NCBI GenBank assembly: GCA_049600855.1
Contig: JBMYQA010000049.1
Location: forward strand, 1 to 27,680
From: JBMYQA01 sp049600855
GTDB lineage: Bacteria > Bacteroidota > Bacteroidia > Cytophagales > Flammeovirgaceae
DNA length: 27,680 nt
Direction: 5' to 3'
The notes under the pieces were generated by a model. It searched no databases. It was not told the origin of the DNA and saw only the letters and a program-made list of their open reading frames with translations. This document shows positions 7,620 through 14,697 of the stretch, one piece after another (the stretch's first letter is position 1; every line of letters starts with the position of its first letter). The translations under genes were made by a program, and so were the position numbers.

Positions 7620-8573
7620 ATGAAACCTCCTTACGACATTACCAATAAAATTCTAAAGTTAGTTCAGCAAGTTTCTGTTAAGCTTGGCGAAATTAATGCT
7701 GCTCATTTACATAAACCTTCTCTAGAATTACGGAAACGAAATCGCATTAAAACGGTTCAGGCCTCTTTAGAAATTGAAGGAAATACGCTTACAGAAGAAC
7801 AAATCACCGCATTGTTAGAAAACAAGCGGATATTAGGCCCTAAAAAGGATATTGATGAGGTCATTAATGCACTAAAAGTTTATGATGCAATACACACTTA
7901 TAAACCATCCTCACTCAACTCCTTTCTTAGTGCACATAAAACGTTAATGGAAGGATTGATTAAAGATGCTGGGAAATTAAGAACTCAAGGAGTTGGCATT
8001 ATAAAAGGCAGTAAAGTTCTCGCCCCTCCAGCAAGTAATCTTAAATTTCTAGTTGAAGATTTATTTGACTATTTGGAGAATGACGATGATTTAGTATTAA
8101 TTAAAAGTTGTGTTGCGCATTATGAATTAGAGTTTATTCACCCTTTTATGGATGGAAATGGTCGGATGGGTAGACTTTGGCAAACCGTAATTCTTATGTC
8201 AAAATATCCTGTCTTTGAATACTTACCATTTGAAACGATGGTAAAAAAACGTCAAGCAGAATATTATGCTGTACTTTCAGCCTGTGACAAAACGGGTAAA
8301 TCTACGCGCTTCATTGAGTTTATGTTAGAGGTTCTTGATGATACGCTTGCTGATTTACTTCAATCACAAAATCGAACGATGAATCAAGCTGAGAGACTTG
8401 CTTATTTTATTGCTATGACTTCTCAAAAAGAATTTAAGCGAAAAGATTACTTAAATTTATTTAAAGATATTTCATCAGCAACTGCTAGTAGAGACCTAAA
8501 AGCAGGTGTTAACCAGAAGCTCTTTGCTAAAAAAGGTGATAAGCGTACAGCTATCTATCAAATATTAGTGTAG
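7620..8573 (+). CDS. Fic family protein with N-terminal inhibitory motif and C-terminal winged helix
   Basis: A 317-residue Fic enzyme, a family that transfers AMP (or another nucleotide moiety) to protein hydroxyls. The active loop is HPFMDGNGRMGRLW with catalytic His174. Upstream, SLEIEGN (Ser49 to Gly54) fits the (S/T)xxxE(G/N) inhibitory-helix motif, making this a self-inhibited Fic of the class with an N-terminal helix, so no separate antitoxin is needed. The last 60 residues (ERLAYFIAMTSQKEFKRKDY ... SATASRDLKAGV) form a winged-helix DNA-binding domain, as in Fic/DUF4172-type proteins. The ATG at 7620 is chosen over TTG at 7605, which lies inside the operator palindrome. It stands alone, AT-rich, between minus-strand coding remnants, suggesting arrival by transfer. 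The target is unknown. Confidence 0.92.
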   Translation: MKPPYDITNKILKLVQQVSVKLGEINAAHLHKPSLELRKRNRIKTVQASLEIEGNTLTEEQITALLENKRILGPKKDIDEVINALKVYDAIHTYKPSSLNSFLSAHKTLMEGLIKDAGKLRTQGVGIIKGSKVLAPPASNLKFLVEDLFDYLENDDDLVLIKSCVAHYELEFIHPFMDGNGRMGRLWQTVILMSKYPVFEYLPFETMVKKRQAEYYAVLSACDKTGKSTRFIEFMLEVLDDTLADLLQSQNRTMNQAERLAYFIAMTSQKEFKRKDYLNLFKDISSATASRDLKAGVNQKLFAKKGDKRTAIYQILV

Positions 8574-8593
8574 AACTAGACGCTCACCACCAC

Positions 8594-8758
8594 CTACACA
8601 TACATCAGATTTTTAAGGGCGAGGTTTTGGGCGGGAGAGCTGTCCCCTTTGGCTAAATTGACGATGATTTTACGCAATTCAGCCTCTTGTTTGAGTCGCC
8701 CACGCTGAATGGTTTGGTGATTAGAAGTGAAAAAGTGGAAGATCGAGAAAGAAATCCT
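8594..8758 (-). pseudogene. Coding remnant C (no standard start)
   Basis: The minus-strand open frame encodes 54 residues ending TAG at 8594; the convincing part is NHQTIQRGRLKQEAELRK then IIVNLAKGDSSPAQNLALKN LMYV. This has the look of the amphipathic C-terminal half of a small real protein. The frame is closed by a stop just upstream of 8758 and has no ATG, GTG or TTG. It converges on the Fic gene, 20 bases from its stop. The family is not recognised; a functional small gene using a rare start is the alternative. Confidence 0.4.
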
Positions 8759-8896
8759 TTACTATTAACTTAGCCTCTTTCTTCTGTTGACTCACCTCCC
8801 ATCATAAACATAAGAATGATCAGATGTAATGTTTTCTTCATAATTTTGTCTTATTTTTATTGTAAACTATTCGATGCAACTTCAACAAACATACGC

Positions 8897-9394
8897 ATGT
8901 ATACATTCACTTTTCTTATGACGCTGTGCTGTTTTAGCTTCATCAGCTTTGCCCAACCTGACAATGAACAGCGGTACGATAGTAAAATCAATCAGAAACT
9001 AAAGATTGAGGATAAAGAGGAACATATCCTTTTTATTGGTTGTAAGGAAGGAGAATGTGATGTGTATTGGAATGATCAGAAAATTACCAGTGAATACACC
9101 TTTGATGCTGCAGTTGATTTCTTCATGCCCATCAAAAATGATGAATTTCCTAATGTATTCTTATTGCCGATTTACAATGGAGATGGCTGTCCCGTAAAGT
9201 ATAAAATCCTCCAAATTCCCGATAAAAAGCGTTATTATTTAAGCGAATCCTTTGGCAACTGTGATGAGGTCAACCATTCCATTAAAAAGAAAATCATGAC
9301 ACTCCAGTTCGAAGGAACGGAAGCACCTATAAATCGTCCCACTTTGACCTATACCTATCATTTGAAAAAAGGCGTGCTCGAAAAGGTGGAATAA
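8897..9394 (+). CDS. Small secreted hypothetical protein
   Basis: The frame is open from 8816, but the ATG at 8897 gives a normal signal peptide (MYTFTFLMTLCCFSFISFAQP, cleavage probably near Ala-Gln), so this start is preferred; the mature protein is about 145 residues. It contains two close pairs of cysteines (GCKEGECDVYW and GDGCPVKY, later GNCDEVNH), suggesting disulfides in the periplasm or outside. The composition is beta-rich and charged, without a lipobox or T9SS tail. No family is recognised. It is followed 93 bases later by the permease operon and could be independent of it. Confidence 0.7.
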   Translation: MYTFTFLMTLCCFSFISFAQPDNEQRYDSKINQKLKIEDKEEHILFIGCKEGECDVYWNDQKITSEYTFDAAVDFFMPIKNDEFPNVFLLPIYNGDGCPVKYKILQIPDKKRYYLSESFGNCDEVNHSIKKKIMTLQFEGTEAPINRPTLTYTYHLKKGVLEKVE

Positions 9395-9448
9395 ACGATT
9401 AGAGACTGTTTGAACTTTTTTAGCTAATCATTTCTTTCCGATCACCAC

Positions 9449-9477
9449 TTTGCTATTTTAGGGACTGAATACATTCA
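9449..9477 (+). promoter_or_regulatory. Possible Bacteroidota-type promoter of the permease operon
   Basis: TTTG at 9449-9452 and TACATTCA at 9470-9477 approximate the -33 TTG and -7 TAnnTTTG elements at about 19-base spacing, 10 bases before the permease ATG. The -7 match is imperfect, so this is only a candidate. Confidence 0.25.
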
Positions 9478-9487
9478 ATCCGCTATT

Positions 9488-10816
9488 ATGAGCAAATCAC
9501 CTGATTCGAATCAATTAAAACGAACCTTAGGGCCGCTGATGTTGTGGGGCTTAGGCGTAGGCTATGTGATTTCTGGCATGTACTTTGGCTGGAACTTGGG
9601 CTTAGCAGAAGGAGGAACGCTAGGTTTGGGCATCGCCACGTTTTTCATCATCATCATGTACATCACTTTTACCTTCAGCTATACAGAGATGGCCTGTGCC
9701 ATTCCCAAAGCAGGAGGCGCTTTCGATTATGCCGATCGGGGGTTAGGAAAACATTTAGGTTTTGTGGCAGGCATGGCTCAAAATATCGAATTTATCTTCG
9801 CCCCACCTGCCATTGCCTATGCCATTGGATTCTACTTCAATATCTTTTTCCCTGAGTTGGGAGTCATTCCAATCGCCATTTTTGCCTACTTAATCTTCAC
9901 ATTACTCAATATTGTCGGCGTAAAAGCCGCTGCCTCTTTCGAATTAGTCATTACCATATTGGCCGTTATCGAACTCCTGATCTTTGCAGGTGTGGCATTG
10001 CCTGAGTTTGAGGTAACCAACCTCACCCGAAATGCTTTTCCCAATGGTTTAGAAGGGGCATTTGCCGCAATTCCCTTTGCCATTTGGTTTTTCTTAGCCA
10101 TTGAAGGCGTTGCCAATGTAGCCGAGGAAGTCATCAATCCACAACGAAACATTTCCATCGGATTTGGCTCTGCACTGCTCACCTTAATTGTACTCTGTTT
10201 GCTGACTTTTACTTCAGCAGTGGGTGTAGACGGTTGGGAAAGCATCGTGTATCCTGCTGGAAGTACCGAAACCTCAGACGCGCCACTCCCTTTGGCTTTA
10301 GAAAAAATTGTTGGTGGTAATCACTTTTTATACCACTTATTAATTTCGATTGGGTTGTTGGGTTTAGTAGCATCTTTCCATGGAATTATTTTGGCTGCAG
10401 GTCGAGCAACCTTTGAATTTGGTCGCGTGGGTTACATTCCTAAGCTATTTGGAAAGGTTCATCCCAAAGCGAAGACACCGGCAAATGCGCTGATTGTAAA
10501 TATGCTGATCGGCATCGGAGCAATTCTGACAGGAAAAACTGGGGAAATTATTACCATTGCTTGCTTTGGAGCCTTAACCCTCTATGTGGTATCCATGTTT
10601 GCATTCTTCGGTTTACGACGAAAAGAACCTGACTTAGAACGCCCCTATAAAGTTCCTGCCTTTCCAGCTTTTCCAGCCATCGCTTTAGTCATTGCGAGCA
10701 TTTCCTTAGTCGCCATGACGATTTACAACCTTACACTGGCCGCAATTTTCTTGGGAATGATGGCACTTTCTTACGGCTACTTCTTAATTTTTGTCGATAA
10801 ACCTAAAACAAGCTAA
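9488..10816 (+). CDS. APC-superfamily permease, ethanolamine-permease-like
   Basis: A 442-residue inner-membrane transporter with about 12 hydrophobic helices. The N-terminus (LKRTLGPLMLWGLGVGYVIS, GMYFGWNLGLAEGG) and TYTEMACAIPKAGGAFDYAD-like stretch (here TFSYTEMACAIPKAGGAFDY) are characteristic of the ethanolamine permease branch (Eat-type) of the APC amino-acid/polyamine superfamily. It should import ethanolamine or a similar small amine by proton symport. Its stop codon is one base from the ATG of the GS-like gene, so the two are translationally coupled. With the ligase and alcohol dehydrogenase downstream it defines an amine-utilisation operon. The exact substrate (ethanolamine, another amino alcohol, or putrescine) cannot be fixed from sequence alone. 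Confidence 0.85.
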   Translation: MSKSPDSNQLKRTLGPLMLWGLGVGYVISGMYFGWNLGLAEGGTLGLGIATFFIIIMYITFTFSYTEMACAIPKAGGAFDYADRGLGKHLGFVAGMAQNIEFIFAPPAIAYAIGFYFNIFFPELGVIPIAIFAYLIFTLLNIVGVKAAASFELVITILAVIELLIFAGVALPEFEVTNLTRNAFPNGLEGAFAAIPFAIWFFLAIEGVANVAEEVINPQRNISIGFGSALLTLIVLCLLTFTSAVGVDGWESIVYPAGSTETSDAPLPLALEKIVGGNHFLYHLLISIGLLGLVASFHGIILAAGRATFEFGRVGYIPKLFGKVHPKAKTPANALIVNMLIGIGAILTGKTGEIITIACFGALTLYVVSMFAFFGLRRKEPDLERPYKVPAFPAFPAIALVIASISLVAMTIYNLTLAAIFLGMMALSYGYFLIFVDKPKTS

Positions 10817-10817
10817 T

Positions 10818-12182
10818 ATGACTCGCGAAGAAATCATTCAACAGGTAAAAGAAAGCAAGCACAATAAAATTAGAGTAGCCATTGTAGACATTGATGGTGT
10901 TTTGCGAGGCAAGGTGATGCATAAAAATAAGTTTTTAGCTTCACTAGAAGGTGGTTTTGGCTTTTGCGATGTCGTATTTGGTTGGGATATGGCGGATATG
11001 CTTTATGAAGGCATGAACATCAGTCTAACGGGCTGGCATACGGGATTTCCTGATGCTCCTGCACGCATTGACCCTACTACATTTCGCACCATTCCTTGGC
11101 AAGATGATTTGCCTTTCTTTTTAGCGGATTTTGGAAAAGCTGATGGCAATGACTTGGCAGTATGTCCTAGAAGTTTACTTCGGAAAGTTGCCGCTAAGTG
11201 TCGAGCTATGGGTTATGTTCCTTTCTTTTCACAAGAATTCGAATGGTTCAACTTCGAAGAAACTCCGCAATCTATTGACCACCGAAATTTTGAACAGCCT
11301 GAGCCAATTTCGCCCGGCATGTTTGGCTATTCTATTTTAAGAGCCTCACTGAGAGATCATTATTTTAATGCACTCTTCGATTTACTCGAAGACTTTAAGC
11401 TTCCGCTAGAAGGTTTGCACACCGAAACAGGTCCAGGCGTTTATGAAGCGGCCATTCAATACGCCGAAATTGAAGAAGCGGCTGACCGTGCCGCCTTATT
11501 CAAAACGGCGACTAAAGAAATCGCCTACCAATCGGGCATTATTGCCACATTTATGGCTAAATGGCGTGCCGATTTGCCTGGCTGTAGCGGTCATGTGCAT
11601 CAAAGTTTGTGGGATCACACTAAATCCACCAACCTTTTTTATGATGCACAAGCTCCGCAACACATGAGTGACTGTATGAAAAGTTATATGGCAGGGCAAT
11701 TGTACTGCTTGCCGCATATTTTGCCGCTGTTTGCTCCCACAATCAATAGCTACAAACGCTTAGTAGAAGGAGCTTGGGCACCAACTACCTTGACTTGGGG
11801 AGTAGACAACCGCACGACTGCTTTACGCGCTTTGCCTACGAGCCCAAAAGCAGCACGTTTGGAAACACGTGTGGTCGGTTCAGATGTAAACCCCTATTTA
11901 GCTATGGCAGCTTGCTTAGCTGCTGGACTTTACGGAATTGAAAAGAATTTGTCCTTAGACGTTCCTGCTACTGTAGGCAATGGCTATGAAAATTTTGATA
12001 ACGGAACGCTTCCAGCTAATTTAAAGCAAGCGACAGATCAAATGCGAAATTCAGCCATTGCGCATGAGCTATTTGGAAGTGAATTTGTAGATCACTTTAC
12101 CAAAACGCGCGATTGGGAATGGCAACAGTTTGCTCAAGCCGTAACCGATTGGGAAATCAAACGTTATTTTGAAATCATTTAA
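10818..12182 (+). CDS. Glutamine-synthetase-like gamma-glutamyl-amine ligase
   Basis: A 454-residue GS-fold enzyme; the start is the ATG at 10818 (TAATATG junction with the permease), not the in-frame TTG inside the permease gene. The N-terminal beta-grasp shows VAIVDIDGVLRGKVM. The catalytic half has GCSGHVHQSLWD (His259/His261, ATP/metal motif), NSYKRLVEGAWAPT, NRTTALR (Asn331-Arg332) and RLETRVVGSDVNPYLAMAA. Relatives with this pattern (PuuA, IpuC, GlnA4 types) join glutamate to an amine rather than to ammonia; the Asp of the ammonia site is not in its canonical context. I see no adenylylation-loop tyrosine motif. Context with an ethanolamine permease suggests gamma-glutamyl-ethanolamide synthesis; gamma-glutamyl-putrescine is the alternative. 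Confidence 0.85.
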   Translation: MTREEIIQQVKESKHNKIRVAIVDIDGVLRGKVMHKNKFLASLEGGFGFCDVVFGWDMADMLYEGMNISLTGWHTGFPDAPARIDPTTFRTIPWQDDLPFFLADFGKADGNDLAVCPRSLLRKVAAKCRAMGYVPFFSQEFEWFNFEETPQSIDHRNFEQPEPISPGMFGYSILRASLRDHYFNALFDLLEDFKLPLEGLHTETGPGVYEAAIQYAEIEEAADRAALFKTATKEIAYQSGIIATFMAKWRADLPGCSGHVHQSLWDHTKSTNLFYDAQAPQHMSDCMKSYMAGQLYCLPHILPLFAPTINSYKRLVEGAWAPTTLTWGVDNRTTALRALPTSPKAARLETRVVGSDVNPYLAMAACLAAGLYGIEKNLSLDVPATVGNGYENFDNGTLPANLKQATDQMRNSAIAHELFGSEFVDHFTKTRDWEWQQFAQAVTDWEIKRYFEII

Positions 12183-12239
12183 TAGCAGCGAACTCCCATC
12201 ATCCATACTTATTATTTTAAGATTTTAGCTTCATATAAC

Positions 12240-13391
12240 ATGATCGATTTTAGCCAACCTTTACAATTTAATTTCCCAACAGTAATCCGATTTGGAACGG
12301 GAATTATTCAAGAACTCGCCCCATACTTAAAATCAAAATCGCTACGCAGGCCACTGATTGTCACTGATCCGAATGTGGCTCAACTCAGCTTTTTCAAAAA
12401 TATTATTACCGATTTAAAGCAAACAGGATTAGCTGTAGAGGTATTTTCAGATATGCACAAAAACCCAGTAAAGTCTGACGTACTGGCAGGGGGTGATCAG
12501 TATCAAAAAACCAACCGCGATGCCATTGTCGGAATTGGAGGCGGTGTTCCGATTGATGTGGCTCGGGCCATTGCCTTACGCATTAACCATCACCGCGATT
12601 TATTTGATTATGACGATTTAATTGGTGGTGATCAATACGTGACTGAAGATGTGCCGCCCTTTATTGCTGTCCCAACTACATCAGGAACAGGAAGCGAAGT
12701 AGGAAGAAGCGCCATTATTGCCGAAGATGAAACGAAACGAAAACGCATCTTATTCTCTCCAAAACTGATGGCAGAAATTGTATTCGCCGATCCGATGCTC
12801 ACTATGGATTTACCTCCATTCATCACTGCGGCAACAGGCATGGATGCCTTAACGCACAATATGGAAGCTTATGTGGCCAAAAACTACCATCCCATGTGCG
12901 ATGGCATTGCCTTGGAAGGGATCGAACTGATTGTACAATCCATTGAAAAAGCAACTAAAAATCCAGATGAGGAATCCAGAAGCAAAATGCTACTCGGCTC
13001 TATGATGGGAGCTGTGGCTTTCCAAAAGGGTTTGGGTATTGTTCATAGCCTTGCCCATCCATTATCCAGCTTATTGGATACCCACCACGGTTTAGCCAAT
13101 GCCGTGAATTTACCCTACGGGATGCAATTCAATTACGAAGGCTTTGAAACGCGCTTCGATCGAATGGCTGAACGCATGGGCTTAGGGCGAGAAATGGGTA
13201 GTCAAATTCCCGATTACCTCTTTAGCCTAAATGACCAATTGGATTTGCCCAAAAAACTTTCTGGCTTAGGCGTAAAAGAAGAACACTTAGAAACATTAGC
13301 AGACTTAGCAGCAGCCGATTTTTGCTATCCGAATAATCCCAAACCCGTCAGTAGAGCTGACTTTCGAAAAATTTATGGAGAAGCACTGTAA
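12240..13391 (+). CDS. Iron-containing (group III) alcohol dehydrogenase
   Basis: A 383-residue Fe-ADH. The NAD(P)-binding GGG motif (GIGGGVPIDVARAIAL) and the family signature PTTSGTGSEVG are present. The metal ligands fit FucO: Asp202 and His206 (GMDALTHNMEAY), His269 and His283, with the helper His273 in between (VHSLAHPL ... THHGLANA). It should oxidise a terminal alcohol to an aldehyde with NAD(P)+. It is the third gene of the permease/GS-like operon (57-base gap) and is followed by a terminator. In that setting the natural substrate may be a gamma-glutamylated amino alcohol. An aldehyde dehydrogenase and gamma-glutamyl amidase would be needed next and are not in the window. Confidence 0.9.
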   Translation: MIDFSQPLQFNFPTVIRFGTGIIQELAPYLKSKSLRRPLIVTDPNVAQLSFFKNIITDLKQTGLAVEVFSDMHKNPVKSDVLAGGDQYQKTNRDAIVGIGGGVPIDVARAIALRINHHRDLFDYDDLIGGDQYVTEDVPPFIAVPTTSGTGSEVGRSAIIAEDETKRKRILFSPKLMAEIVFADPMLTMDLPPFITAATGMDALTHNMEAYVAKNYHPMCDGIALEGIELIVQSIEKATKNPDEESRSKMLLGSMMGAVAFQKGLGIVHSLAHPLSSLLDTHHGLANAVNLPYGMQFNYEGFETRFDRMAERMGLGREMGSQIPDYLFSLNDQLDLPKKLSGLGVKEEHLETLADLAAADFCYPNNPKPVSRADFRKIYGEAL

Positions 13392-13517
13392 TCATTTTGA
13401 TTAGCTTAAGGAAAATAATGTAAATTCTTATTACATAAGTCAGCGAAAAGCCGTAACTTAAAATTACATCGTAAAATAAATCAACTTGCAAAACTGTGGT
13501 TTATTGACAAAGCGATT

Positions 13518-13550
13518 AAGAGTTGCCGTTAACAGGGCAGCTCTTTTTTT
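13518..13550 (+). terminator. Rho-independent terminator of the permease operon
   Basis: A 10-bp stem AAGAGTTGCC / GGCAGCTCTT (one G-T pair) with an 8-base loop runs into a T-tract. The T-tract touches the stop codon of the convergent LodB-like gene, so it separates the two transcription units. Confidence 0.8.
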
Positions 13551-14697
13551 ATACTAAATTCCGCTGATGCACCAACCGTTGACTCCAATAGGGGCTATTC
13601 GACCAACGTTGTTCCAAATCGTAATGCTTTTCGAGTTTTTGGAGGTAAGCACGAAACGCATTTTCCACCACATAACGATACACGCTTAAGGCTTCCTGCT
13701 TGCCAGCTAGCCAATCTGCCAAAGCATGCCCGGCATAAAACCCACCAGCTAAAGCGGAGGTAATTCCAAAAGAAGAAATGGGATCGTATGCATAAGCGGC
13801 ATCTCCAACAGCGAGCCAATTTTGTCCAAAAGGCTGAGGCAAATAACTGGTGCCTGCTGGCCGAATGCCGATTGAGTAGGCATTAAAATCAATCTCTTGA
13901 ATGAGAGCAGCTAGGTGTTTCGTTTGTCGCCATGCATGTTCCAAAAAAGTTGCTACATTGCGTTGAGGCAGTAGAGCTTTTAAGGTAAAAAACATCAGAC
14001 TAAGCTTTTTTCCTGCTAAAGGAGCTAAGTACCACCAACCATTTTCAGTAGCCTCAATCCAAATTTGATGACTCAAGTATTCTGCTGTTTCAAGTTGAAC
14101 GATCAGGGCAAATTGTTCATCTAAGGCTACCTTTCGAATACCAAGCTGTCGGCAAATCGACGCCTTACGTCCTGTAGCATCTACCAAAAACTCACCAACA
14201 ATTAACTGCTTTTCTTGCCCATTATCAATCGTCATGTGGTATCCATCCTGCTTTTGTTCGACGGTTTTTACCCGATAACCATTAAAAAATGGAGTGTATT
14301 GATCTTTCACTACTTGTTGTAAATCCCCCTCAAAAGCTGTTCGATTTAATAAATATCCATGCTCATGTGGCTCAAAAAGATGATCTTTGTCTAGTAATAA
14401 GTCGGTTCCCCAACAGCTTTTATTGCCATGATACACGCGATGTGGTGCGGTTTGAAGCAATGACTCAATGCCCAACTGCTTCAATAATGGTCGAGCATTG
14501 GGCGGAATGGCTTCACCAGGTTTAGCTACAGGATGTGCCAAAGCCTCTACCATGCAATGGTTAATGCCCCTAAAATGTAAGGTTAAAGAGGTGGCTAAGC
14601 CTGCTGGCCCGCCACCTACTATAATCACTGGATAGCTGGTTTTATCGTTCTCCACGATCAAAAGTTCTACGTTTTCTTTCTCTTTCAGGAGCACCAA
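13549..14697 (-). CDS. LodB-like FAD-dependent oxidoreductase (CTQ maturase)
   Basis: A 382-residue flavoprotein. It shows the dinucleotide motif VIIVGGGPAGLA (about residues 25-36), the NAD/FAD motif FLVDATGRKASICRQLG, and the FAD ribityl motif WLAVGDAAYAYDPISSFGI, as in tryptophan-halogenase/LodB-type enzymes. In Marinomonas LodB is needed for making the cysteine tryptophylquinone of LodA, and the gene order here (lodA-like then lodB-like, minus strand, overlapping by 56 bases) matches. The exact start is uncertain: the ATG at 14697 lies inside the lodA-like gene, and later TTG/GTG codons near 14660 would also leave the Rossmann motif intact. The role is probable from context; a different hydroxylase function is not excluded. 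Confidence 0.82.
   Translation of the reverse strand: MVLLKEKENVELLIVENDKTSYPVIIVGGGPAGLATSLTLHFRGINHCMVEALAHPVAKPGEAIPPNARPLLKQLGIESLLQTAPHRVYHGNKSCWGTDLLLDKDHLFEPHEHGYLLNRTAFEGDLQQVVKDQYTPFFNGYRVKTVEQKQDGYHMTIDNGQEKQLIVGEFLVDATGRKASICRQLGIRKVALDEQFALIVQLETAEYLSHQIWIEATENGWWYLAPLAGKKLSLMFFTLKALLPQRNVATFLEHAWRQTKHLAALIQEIDFNAYSIGIRPAGTSYLPQPFGQNWLAVGDAAYAYDPISSFGITSALAGGFYAGHALADWLAGKQEALSVYRYVVENAFRAYLQKLEKHYDLEQRWSNSPYWSQRLVHQRNLV

Noticed and set aside
8816..8896. Upstream start of the small secreted protein
   Set aside because: It would put two hydrophobic segments in front of the mature protein; the ATG at 8897 gives a normal signal peptide.
10791..10817. Earlier in-frame TTG start for the GS-like gene
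   Set aside because: It lies inside the permease coding sequence; the ATG at 10818 immediately after the permease stop fits coupling and the family N-terminus.
10818..12182. True nitrogen-assimilating glutamine synthetase
   Set aside because: The context (amine permease and alcohol dehydrogenase) and sequence pattern favour a gamma-glutamyl-amine ligase; substrate still unproven.
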